Shown: positions 22,530 to 31,364 of the stretch, in pieces
Layout: each line of letters starts with the position of its first letter
How positions within the stretch are numbered: the first letter of the stretch is position 1
Origin: Anthoceros angustus
Lineage: Eukaryota; Streptophyta; Anthocerotopsida; Anthocerotales; Anthocerotaceae
DNA length: 64,000 nt
NCBI GenBank assembly: GCA_010909165.1
Contig: MU008189.1
Span: 310,001 to 374,000 of the forward strand
Direction of reading: 5' to 3'
The notes under the pieces: model-generated
Databases searched by the model: none
Seen by the model: only the letters and a program-made list of their open reading frames with translations
Told to the model about the DNA's origin: nothing
Made by a program: the position numbers and the translations under genes

Positions 22530-23280
22530 TCAGGGCTGACTTGTACTTTGTCCGCGGAGACCTGGTTTCGGTGGCGGATGAGGTGGTTACTGACCCTACT
22601 GGTTACTGACCCTATTTCGGTGGGGGATGAGGTGGTGACCCTATTTCGGTGGGGGATGAGGTGGTTACTGACCCTACTCGTTACTGACCCTATTTTGGTG
22701 GGGGATGAGGTGGTTACTGACCCTACTGGTTACTGACCCTACTCGAGACACATCTTCGCTCAGTGGCGGATAAGGTGGTTACTGACCCTACTCGAGACAC
22801 CATCTTCGCTCAGGTTATCACTTACCGTCCTGGTTGAGCTGCCACTGGTGTTCCGGCTCTCAAGGTCAGAAAGTATAGTGGATGCAAGCGGGCCACTTCT
22901 TTATTCCGCTCGCACTCAAAACGTATGGGGTAATGGCTACGGACTTCGATCAAATCCTACCACGCCCGCAAGCATGGCGCGGGTTGCTCCTTTTCTTATT
23001 TCACAGCTTACTTGAGACAGCGAGTCTCCGTTGCCCTTGAAAGGGCCATCTCGACGGCAATCCTTCACAAGGCGGCGGGGGCAAGTGACCTTCTTCCTCT
23101 TCCTCAATCATTTGCAGGCCATTTGTTCTTCCTACATATGATGCTCTAGGAGTAGTAGGTAACTTTAGGTAAGGGCTTAGTCGCTCTTTCTCACCTTAAC
23201 CCCCGAGGTCTACCATCATATTGTCCTATGCTAGATGGGTTTTTCCCATGGTTTTTTCCCTCATTAAAATATGAAGATTT
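22530..23280 (+). pseudogene. Second copy of the nuclease-like retroelement tail
   Basis: Begins DLYFVRGDLVSVADEVVTDP, which aligns with the 12.2 kb copy, then is disrupted by a minisatellite grown from the coding sequence itself (22563-22812). After the array, further pieces match the order of the 12.2 kb copy in several frames. It ends with the same tail phrase GGGTTTTTCCCAT near 23236. Frameshifts make it non-functional. Confidence 0.5.
22563..22812. repeat. Minisatellite grown from coding sequence
   Basis: Blocks GGTGGGGGATGAGGTGGT and TACTGACCCTACT alternate in about five irregular units. The first unit corresponds to the codons for VADEVVTDPT of the retroelement frame, so the array arose by local duplication within that frame. 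Confidence 0.8.
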
Positions 23281-23849
23281 TTAATTTTATTGACATGATC
23301 TTGTTTTTTTAATCTTGAGAATAATAACTAAGTCGCAACATAATAATATTTTATGTATATGGGATAATTATGAGGTCTTTCACATCTAAAGTTGTACTTG
23401 GATTAGCTAAGTCTTCGAGAATTATTATGAAGGTGATTAACATAAAAGGCGGACAGCGAGATAATATTTAGTTTATTAAGTTTTTGGCTTAGCCTCTTAG
23501 CCGGGGCCGGGGCCAGTGTGGTCTAGATCCCATGCTCCACACAACCATAGCTACATGGAACGGATCCGATACCTTTATGGGCATGCCTGGAGGTCATTAA
23601 TGTGCTTGATGGAAGCATTAGGCAAGTTAATTAGATTAAGCAAGGGCCTGAGAGCTATGAAGGCCAGACCAGAGTGAGGATATTCGGCATAGGAGTCCTT
23701 TGCAGCAGCTAAGCATTTGGAGCATGAAGGATGCAGAGGCAGAAAGAGGCCAGTGAGCAGCACTTATCTACATTGGGTCGGCCGAACGCGCGAGCGGGGT
23801 TGGCTACGGCAGTCAACCTATCGGACTCCCTTGGTATGGCCAGTCAAGC
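23281..23849. other. Spacer, no gene supported
   Basis: AT-rich left half and a more balanced right half. A 62-residue minus frame (23575-23763) has no recognised features. Confidence 0.4.
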
Positions 23850-24056
23850 TTGTTCACAGGTGAGTTCACTCACAATTCGAGACATGAAGTGAAATGGTAC
23901 AGCGAACGGAGGCGGTTGCACAATGCAGGCGGTTTCGATATGCTTCCTAAGCGTCTTGATCTGCTCCCTCTTCCTCTGCATCGACATCTCCTTGTGCACC
24001 GAGGATGTGAGATGGCACCGCGTTCTTGCATTCAGCAACCCTTGAAATTCAAGTAG

Positions 24057-24223
24057 CCTCACAAATCCAGCCCCTGCAGCACAAGGTTGTCTTGCAAGCT
24101 TAAGCCTGATAAGAGGGCCAACGCCGCTGACTCCAGCTCTTTAAGGAATGCACGCAGTTCCAGCGCTTGCGTCAGACGGTATGCCTTGGCCTTTCTTTTC
24201 CCACGAGGTGCCCTAGCCTCCAT
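24057..24223 (-). CDS. Candidate first exon of an unknown gene
   Basis: ATG at 24221-24223 opens a 55-codon frame that ends at a good donor (GTGAGG at 24056). The product is basic at its start (RGKRKAKAY), then Leu/Ala/Glu-rich and probably helical. The frame would otherwise stop two codons later, which fits an exon border. A downstream stretch at 23844-24062 in another frame is open for 72 codons and may hold exon 2. Confidence 0.3.
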
Positions 24224-24411
24224 AGAGATTTGCTTCAGGTTGGTTCTAATTGGTGGACAGAGATGCAGTCAGGTCTTCAAATATATCCTCGTCCTCCAGC
24301 CCTAGGCAGCCATGTGCATCGAACACCACCCCTGTGCAGGGTATGACGGGTGCTGGCTGCTGTCCTGTTTGCATATTAGATGCGCATAGGGCATGTCATG
24401 GGGGCACGACG

Positions 24412-24720
24412 AGGGCTGCAGGATCTTGCAGCCACGGCATGGTACGGCAACAGCGCGGCTGGGGTCACTGGCAACAGATGGAAGGCATGCAGAATGATTG
24501 GGTACAGCAGCAGGTTGGGTAGAACTCAAGCGTACCAGGAGGATGAACAGGATATGAAGCGGGCCAGGCGGATTCACTCGACACAGGGAGAAGCAGCATA
24601 GGAAGTGTATGCAAAGTGTGTGCTGCAGGAGGAGGGCTGCAGGATCTTGTAACCACGGCATGGTCCAGCAACGGCACGGTGGGGTCACTGGCAGTAGAAG
24701 GCTTGCATAATGATTGTAGT
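24412..24720. repeat. Direct repeat, two copies of about 85 bases, period about 222
   Basis: Copies at about 24412 and 24634 share GGGCTGCAGGATCTTG, CCACGGCATGGT, GGGGTCACTGGCA and AATGATTG in order. They differ by scattered substitutions. Confidence 0.75.
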
Positions 24721-26406
24721 GAGCTGTTGCAGGAGAGCTCCTCAGAGCAGGGTTTCGATTGCAGGTTCTACGAGAACTCTTGAAGTTCGAACTGTACAGG
24801 TGTTGAAGCACGTGAATTCTATGATGCTGCTGTTGTGAGCCAGACAAGTGCCCACAACCCGCGATGCACAAAATAGCTGGTTACTGTCATGAGCTCCAAA
24901 CTGGTACCGGTTTTGCCCAAAGTATGCCAGCCACAACTTCTGCGAGCCTAGCCTTCACAGAGCGCTATAACCCCCCTGTGCCCACCCTGCTGTTACCTCA
25001 GGCCGGAGCTTGGTGATGGATTGATTGAATGCGGAACGGCGCTTGGATTGTGAGACTGCGACTCCGACTGAGAGAAGGAGGATACGTGGTAGCTCAAGGC
25101 AGCCAGCGAGGAATCAACATGGGCCGAATGGATTTTTCTCACAGTATGCTGCGCGCCCGCATCATTCATCCCGACAACATGTCATGGTCCCATTCATGAT
25201 TTATATAAAAAGTTTGTCTCGATGTAAGTGCGTGTACATTAAACAAGACCGCAGATACTGAAAAGAAGAAAATGGTCATATCTAAGGAGGATCATTCTTT
25301 TGAGGATCGAAGTGAGAAGCGATAAAACCATAGTTAGTAGAGAGAGAGATAAGGGCAGGGAAAAGAACCAGATCCTGCATGCCATGGATGTATGTATTCA
25401 GAGTTGTAGTTACGAGTAAGTGCCCTTTCCTTGAAAAGTACAGTTGCTATGTCTGCAGAGCATTGAGGCACACATATCAGCATTGAAACAGCATTCTGGT
25501 TCCTGGGGCAGTCACACCTATGTAGCACTAGTGACAAGGCTCGAACATGCACCGATGATTATATGCCGTTCCATGCTTGAACTTCACTCAGCTGATCATG
25601 CTGTTGACAAACATTGCACCTACGATGCCACCTTCATTTCTGAGCACTACAGATCACAGCGTGGGCTTTGAAATTCAGCGTTGGATGAGGCGTGCAACAC
25701 CTATCGACACCACTAGCATGACCGAACAGCAACAACAACCCAAGATGCTAAAGCAGTAGTGGAATTGGGATGCAATAGCAGTAGTAGAACAGCTGGTGGG
25801 CTCGGGTAAGATTTGAGATTCACAGACCTGCATCAAGATGTTTTTGTTAGAGAAAGATTGGATTGACGGTTTCTGGGACGGAAGGGTGGATATATTTACC
25901 AAAAACGGATGAAAACCCGACCAATATTGAATGCGCTTGATAGGTATGCCGGTGGGGCGTGCACAAGAATGGAAACCCTAAAATCACCTGCATTGCGCAT
26001 CAAACGCACTAGCTCGTCAGCAAGGGTGTATCCAGAGGGGCACAACATAGTATCCTGGCAGCACTGTGCAGCAGTACCTGAACCAGTGCAGCGTACGAAA
26101 CTGCTGTTACAAATTCTCACAGTGACAAGGTCTGCAAACATGGATGTAAAATTTTGGGTAAGAAAGAAACACAAGTAGATTGAGAAGGTGGCCGACGATC
26201 AACATCAAGAGGTTCAAGCAGCAGGGGTGGTGCATAAAGCAACACATTCATCTTCACTTGCTCCAGTACTGCTGCTGGCTTGTGCACATGGGCAGGCTAA
26301 GGTGATCTATCAGCTGTGTCCCATGCTGCCAGCTGGGGGGGAAAGAAGACCAATTTGTCTCCAGCTGTTTGCTGTGTTTTTCCCAGCTGACCTAATGTAC
26401 TCAGCT

Positions 26407-26450
26407 GATTTGGTGATTCATGACAATCACCAAATCCTGATTTGGTGATT
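26407..26450. repeat. Twelve-base inverted plus direct repeat
   Basis: GATTTGGTGATT at 26407-26418 is followed by its reverse complement at 26425-26436 and then by a second direct copy at 26439-26450. The first two form a perfect hairpin with a six-base loop. Confidence 0.8.
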
Positions 26451-27127
26451 CATGATTCTCAGGGTCTCTCGATCTGTCAGTCGGGTGCCGTAGTTGCTAC
26501 TTTGTTGTGACAATAGCAAAAGACGAAATCGCACTTGCAGCATTTGCTCAGCGTAACCTAAAACCGGAGCCGGTTTGTGCTAGACAGGCTAGTTGCCACA
26601 ACACACAAACCGGATAAACCAGATGACAAAGACGAGCTATTAAACCTACTCAGCACTCGAATGACACGACCGATATCTGACTCCCATTGTGAATCCCAAT
26701 TGCAAACGTTTCGCATTCAATCTCAGAGCGACAGTTGCAAGCGGCATCTTTTGACACGCAAACAAAGGAGACGCTCCAAACCTTATCTGCATAGCATCTG
26801 GGAACGTAGAAGGAAGGACGACTTGTGCAGCATTGCGCTAGGCACAGTGCTTACCGATTTTAGCCAAGTCTTGGAAAGGAATCACGAGGTCCGGATCATC
26901 TCTGGTGCAATTTCGATAACAGAGCTTATGGAATGCACTCTCCTGCAACATGCTGTGAAGCGGGCTCACCACACGAGGGATAGAGGACAAGGAAGAATCT
27001 ATCAAAATGGAAAATGCTGCAGAAAGCCTGCCCGGCTACGTCGCCGCGACTTCCTCACTTCTCACAGCACATGCATGCATGGCGGGCTGCTGATCTGCTG
27101 TGGAGTTTCGTAACGCCCATGAATGCA

Positions 27128-27134
27128 TATAAAA
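27128..27134 (+). promoter_or_regulatory. TATA box of the second P450
   Basis: TATAAAA lies 160 bases upstream of the ATG at 27288, the correct distance for a plant core promoter with a leader of about 130 bases. Its survival fits a gene that was active until recently. Confidence 0.5.
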
Positions 27135-27287
27135 TGCTGTCGTGATCCAACTTCCAAGCAATGCCCTTGAAACTGGTGCCTCTCTCCTTCAGTCCTGAAC
27201 CAGCTACTCCGCAACACATTCAAGTTCAGAACGGTAGAGCCTTGGATTGCACAATTGTTGCCCTCGAAAACAAGCAGCTGTTGGATC

Positions 27288-28817
27288 ATGGACTGGGTTG
27301 ATGCAATCCTGCTTGCGGTAGCGGGATTGTTGGCCATTGTCCATATTGCGACTCAAGCAGATAAGTGGTCCAGCAGCGGAAGAAAGTTTCGCCTTCCCCC
27401 AGGCCCGCCAACATGGCCAGTGGTGGGAAACCTCTCCATTTTCTCCGATCCCAGTCCCCACTCCCGCCTGGAGGAGCTGGGCAACAAGTTCGGACCTGTC
27501 ATGTCCATCCGCCTGGGCTCAAACCTGGCTGTGGTTGTCTCATCCGCGGACATGGCTAGAGAGGTGATGAAAGTGCAGGACAACAATTTCGCATCCCGAC
27601 CCCCGCTTACAGCCTTCCATCACCTGGTTTTCCAGGAAGGAACGTGCGGATTTCAACCCCTCGGACCCAGGCACCAGTATGTGAGGTAAGCCTGATTGAT
27701 GGTCGTTGCAAGATTACAAATCTTGCAACCTTAACTTGCCCTGGTGCACACATGATGGACATGGTTCAGTTTTCAGAAAGATCATGGTGACAGAGCTGTT
27801 GACTTCCAAGCGAACTCAGCGATTCGAGGGATCCAGAAGCCAAGAACTGGATGCTGCCATCAAATCCATTCTGCACAAGAGTGGGCAAGAGGTCGACATC
27901 CACCACCTGGGAATCACTCTGACCATGAACAACATGACACAGATGTTGATGAGCAAGCGCTTCTGTGAATTCGAGCCTGGAGAGCAGATTGTAGAAAAAT
28001 CTGCCCTGGTTAGCTCCAGAGCTTCTTCTATCGTCCTTGGCCGAAATCCTGGACGAATCTGAATCCATATGCTCCAGCCTGGAGCATTTCAAGAGCTAGC
28101 GTGCATAAAACGTCCTGACATGTGGCATCTATGGTGTGCAGGTAGATCCACAGGAAGCAGCCGAGTACGGCTGGTTGATCTGTGAGATCAACCGGTTGCT
28201 GGGAATCCCTGTGCTCGGGGACAGCATTCCTTTCCTGGGATTTCTGGACATGTTCACTGTAAGGAGCATGCAGAACTCTAGGAGCAGGCTGAACAACTTT
28301 CTGTCCAAGATGATCGATAACCAGGCAGCGAATGAGCCAATCCAGTACCCCCTAACCACATGACTTCCTTGAGGTATTGCTGAACCTCCAGGGGGAGAAA
28401 GTAGTCGACAGAGATCAGGCCACCAAAGGAATTTTGACGGTAGGACAAACCGAAAGCTTGATCATCCGACCATGATGGTGTTTTGTGCACGCCAGATATA
28501 CTGTATATGCTCACTCTCAGATTGTGTGTCGTCCTGAGCTGCGATCGCAGGATATGTTGCTTGCTGGAGTCGACTCCTCTGCCGTGGTAACAGAATGGGC
28601 TTTGTCAGAACTGTTCAGGAACCCGTGCATGCTAAAGAAGGCACAGCAAGAGGTGGACTGGGTTGTAGGGAAGGATCGTCAATTGCAGGAATCAGATCTG
28701 GCTAATCTTCCCTACGTTCATGCTGTTGTGAAGGAGACGCTGCGACTGCATCCCGTCTCTCCCTTACTTATCCCACATTATTACTCCATGCAAGACAGCA
28801 CACTTGGGGGCTACGAC
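27288..28817 (+). pseudogene. Cytochrome P450, A-type, frameshifted and truncated by insertion
   Basis: Exons 27288-27685, 27777-27990, 28142-28439 and 28551-28817 follow the same intron positions as the P450 at 17.7-19.6 kb. Preserved are the anchor, the hinge RLPPGPPTWPVVGNL, the I-helix as AGVDSS (Ser in place of Thr) and the K-helix ETLR. Exon 3 has one extra base near 28348-28360 (in CAGTACCCCCTAACC), after which the family sequence 'HDFLEVLLNLQGEKVV' resumes in another frame. The coding sequence then stops after GGYD at 28817, where transposon DNA begins. The PERF segment and the haem-Cys loop are missing and were not found elsewhere in the window. In the C-helix the Trp is replaced (HQYVR). 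The product could not bind haem. Confidence 0.88.
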
Positions 28818-29400
28818 GAAAGCATAAGGCTTTGTTCAGCATGTCGTCTTCCGCCTGTTGGATGGCTTCCAACACCATCCGTCGGAGTGAGCGGTACTCC
28901 GGCCGCCATCGGGCTTCTGGTGCGCCGCTGCACCCCCGACGTGTTGTTGGAGGGCCGTAAGTGTGTCCACCACGGCCCTGCGTCCTTCCGTCAACCTGAG
29001 CCCTGTCACGGCTCGAAGCTGAGACCGGAGTTCCGCTACTTCGGCCCGGGAGTCCCTACCCTCCAATTCGCGGACCCGGTCTTAGAGGAGCTGGACCTCG
29101 GCTATTAACCGCGTTCGGTCCTCCTCCCTGAGAGTCCGCTCCGCCACCCAATTGTGGCCGGTCTGCGTCTGCTCCAGCCGTAGGAGGCCGAGCTCGGCCC
29201 GGAGGGCGATCGCTTGCCGCCGTTGAGCCGCCTCTCCTGTCTGTGCTGTGCTCAGAGCGGCGTCCGCTCGATCGGCGCGCAGGATGCCTCACCCGCCATC
29301 GTGAGGGCTCCCTCGGTGCGCTGGTTGGCTTCCCCCAGCTTCTTCTGGAGGTCGCCCCGTTCAAGATAAAGTTTTACTTGGTTTGTCTTGAGTATGTATA

Positions 29401-29889
29401 TCATTTGAAAGATTTGAAAAATCTTTTTGCGACGTGCTTCCGGCAGGCCTCCTGGGCCTCCGTCTCCTTCTGGGCCCAAACGGTCCTTGCCGCCACCAGC
29501 GCGGCTTGGACCTCTTCCCGTTGGCTGGCCTCTGCGGCAGTCCTCGCCTGAGACGCTTCCTCTCGGCGTAGTCGGGACTGCTCCTCCTCTGCTGTCCGGG
29601 CTGCCCGCCCGGCTGCCTCGAGCTGCTTGGTCAGCTCGGCTTTCTCCCGCTCCAAGCCATCAGCCCGGGTTTGGAGCTGCGCCGTTGCGCCCTTGGCCTC
29701 ATCCCTCTCGGCCTGTAATCGAGTGTTGTCTTCTCGGATCCCGGCGGTGGCGTCCGTGATCCGGCTGCGAAGGTCCCTCAGTTTCTCCTCCGCTTCATCT
29801 ACGGCCTTTCGAAGGGCGACGTTTTCGCCCTCCCGGGAGGCGGTTTGGGAAAACGCCCAAGCCAACCCCTCCGCCACCGTGGCCATCAC
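29401..29889 (-). CDS. Coiled-coil transposon protein segment
   Basis: A 162-residue frame made almost only of Glu, Ala, Arg, Gln and Leu with heptad spacing, for example 'AVDEAEEKLRDLRSRI' and 'ADGLEREKAELTKQLEAAG'. Long coiled coils follow the Gag-like domain in several plant elements. Its C terminus is cut by the AT-rich piece at 29362-29425; more coiled-coil coding continues below it in shifted frames. Confidence 0.45.
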   Translation of the reverse strand: MMATVAEGLAWAFSQTASREGENVALRKAVDEAEEKLRDLRSRITDATAGIREDNTRLQAERDEAKGATAQLQTRADGLEREKAELTKQLEAAGRAARTAEEEQSRLRREEASQARTAAEASQREEVQAALVAARTVWAQKETEAQEACRKHVAKRFFKSFK

Positions 29890-29937
29890 CCCCTGAGCCG
29901 CTGCCGTCGCCCCTTCGGACGTTGCTCCGTCGAAACG

Positions 29938-30516
29938 TCAGTTGGAGTCTGGCAGCTTGGCCCGCGTGAAAGAGGACCAAATGGCCCTCCTCATGGCCTC
30001 GGGGTCGGTGATGCCGCCGTCGATGAGGACCTCCAGCACGATCGACCAGGGGAGATACTTCCTCCGGTCGCGCTCCTCCTGCTCTGGTCGGGGAGCCGGA
30101 GGGGGTATCGTACCAGCCGGCGGGGGGCTGGGCGACTTCGGACCTCGCCCCTTCTTGCGACCGTGGGGCGACGGAGGCCTCTTCGCCCCCGATACTCCGA
30201 TCCCGTGCTTCTCGTTGTAGTCCAGCTGGGCGGCCAGCTGGGCTAACTCCACCTGCTCCCTCGTCAGGGTGGTGTTGCCCGAGAGGGCCCACGGGAGCGC
30301 AAAGTCCTCTGGCTCCGGACTGGTGGGCCTCCGGAGCTCCGTCGGACCTTCCGTCATAGTCCTCGACCTCTTGGTGGTGGGCCCGCCTGCCCGCGTCACC
30401 GCCGGTCGTTTCCGACTGGGTGGTGGAGTCGCCACCCGCGCGACCGGAGTGGCCTCGACCCCCGTCGCTGGAGGGGCTGCCGGTCCTGAGGCCCCAGTGT
30501 CCGCCGGACCTGACAC
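29938..30516 (-). CDS. Pro/Arg-rich transposon protein segment
   Basis: A 192-residue frame just downstream of the previous one. It is disordered, with basic patches such as SRKRPAVTRAGG, and a short helical part 'LTREQVELAQLAAQLDYNEK', then ends in a hydrophobic-acidic segment (WSIVLEVLIDGGITDPEAM). Probably one protein with its neighbours before frame decay. Confidence 0.35.
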   Translation of the reverse strand: MSGPADTGASGPAAPPATGVEATPVARVATPPPSRKRPAVTRAGGPTTKRSRTMTEGPTELRRPTSPEPEDFALPWALSGNTTLTREQVELAQLAAQLDYNEKHGIGVSGAKRPPSPHGRKKGRGPKSPSPPPAGTIPPPAPRPEQEERDRRKYLPWSIVLEVLIDGGITDPEAMRRAIWSSFTRAKLPDSN

Positions 30517-30522
30517 TGGCTC

Positions 30523-30969
30523 CTACGGGGCTGGCAGTTGCGATGGCTGAAGTGGCAACTGCACTGGCTGTTGAACCGGGCAGGTCCGTCGCCTTGGCTC
30601 TGCCGCGGGGGTACCCTGAGTTGGAGGGTCCCCGGAGCCTTTTGCGCCCGCTGCTCTCAACTGCTCGTCCTCCGATAGAGCGTTGAAATGCCCCCAAATA
30701 TGCGTCGGCGCCAGCCTTGACGGCGGGGGCTTCTCCTGGCGAAGTCGCTTCACCTCCGCCTGAATTCGATGGGCCACCACCTTGCCCCAATCCACCCGCT
30801 GATTCTCGGAGAGCCCGTAGACAAGCAACAGCACTCCGTCGGCGATGTGGTCGGTCTTCTGCACCAGCACCCAGTGCACGAAGAGCTTGGCGACCGCGCG
30901 CACCCGCTTGTCCTTCAAATCGTGAATCAACCACCCGTTGGAGGTCTTGAAGGACCCTTTGGTCAGCAT
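30523..30969 (-). CDS. Gag-like/plant-transposon domain protein
   Basis: A 148-residue frame. The helical part 'VRAVAKLFVHWVLVQ' and 'GVLLLVYGLSENQRVDWGKV' is similar in layout to the domain often annotated as 'putative plant transposon protein' in retroelement Gag regions (a Leu-rich run, a short turn, then hydrophobic-Asp-Trp-Gly). The segment just upstream, LYLGAQRNKAALKEA, is in the same frame but followed by one stop. The C-terminal half is Pro/Gln-rich and probably disordered. Confidence 0.45.
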   Translation of the reverse strand: MLTKGSFKTSNGWLIHDLKDKRVRAVAKLFVHWVLVQKTDHIADGVLLLVYGLSENQRVDWGKVVAHRIQAEVKRLRQEKPPPSRLAPTHIWGHFNALSEDEQLRAAGAKGSGDPPTQGTPAAEPRRRTCPVQQPVQLPLQPSQLPAP

Positions 30970-31060
30970 CGCGTCCTACGCCTCCTTCAGCGCTGCTTTG
31001 TTGCGCTGCGCGCCAAGGTACAGCCCTCCGCATTCCTCCGAGGGCCGGTCGTAGACGGAA

Positions 31061-31364
31061 GATTATACCTGATTTGGCGGGCCCATGAATCTACCTTCGC
31101 GTGTAGTTTTGGGACACGTGGCGAAATTTGGATTATTTGCCATATGGCCATATTTGCCTACGACACTTGGCTAGTCTTCGGAGTGTGCGTGAAGTTAAAA
31201 CAAAAAATCCTAAATCCTAAACCCTTAAAATAATTTTTAATTTTATATTTAAATTTTTATTTTTTACCGTTTTTCACTAATACTCTGAGTTATGGCATAT
31301 AGATTGTGCCTCCCAGCGAAAACTCCCCTCCCTATGGCATACCAAAGAGGACATAGGAGACGGG
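31061..31364. other. Spacer with AT-rich block
   Basis: No gene seen. The AT-rich stretch at 31195-31275 separates the inserted element from the nested repeats. Confidence 0.4.

Larger units (their letters stand above)
23850..26942 (-). other. Probable spliced minus-strand locus, unrecognised
   Basis: Several minus-strand stretches look like exons. Stretch 26855-26942 is bounded by CAG and GTAAGC and reads 'SAFHKLCYRNCTRDDPDLV'. Stretch 25978-26132 ends at GTGATT and contains 'CPSGYTLADELVRLMRNA'. Stretch 24057-24223 starts with ATG, reads 'RAPRGKRKAKAYRLTQALEL' and ends at GTGAGG. I could not join these into one continuous frame, so the number of genes and their ends are unknown. No family is recognised. 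Confidence 0.3.
28818..31060 (-). mobile_element. Transposable-element segment inserted in the P450
   Basis: GC-rich DNA whose minus strand codes, in order, a basic helical domain (30523-30969), a Pro/Arg-rich segment (29938-30516) and a long coiled coil (29401-29889 and degenerate frames down to 28836). This resembles the Gag-like protein of plant retroelements. No reverse transcriptase, integrase or paired LTR is visible, and a low-GC piece at 29362-29425 interrupts the coiled coil, so the element is partial. Its left border is the P450 break; its right border near 31060 is approximate. Confidence 0.6.

Noticed and set aside
26577-27113. Plus-strand frame of 178 residues
   Set aside because: It is basic and unpatterned and is antisense to a candidate minus exon with good splice borders.
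29795-31033. Minus-strand frame of 412 residues
   Set aside because: It overlaps the Gag-like frames in another phase, is almost only Gly, Arg, Ser and Ala, and lacks any pattern; long frames are expected by chance at this GC content.
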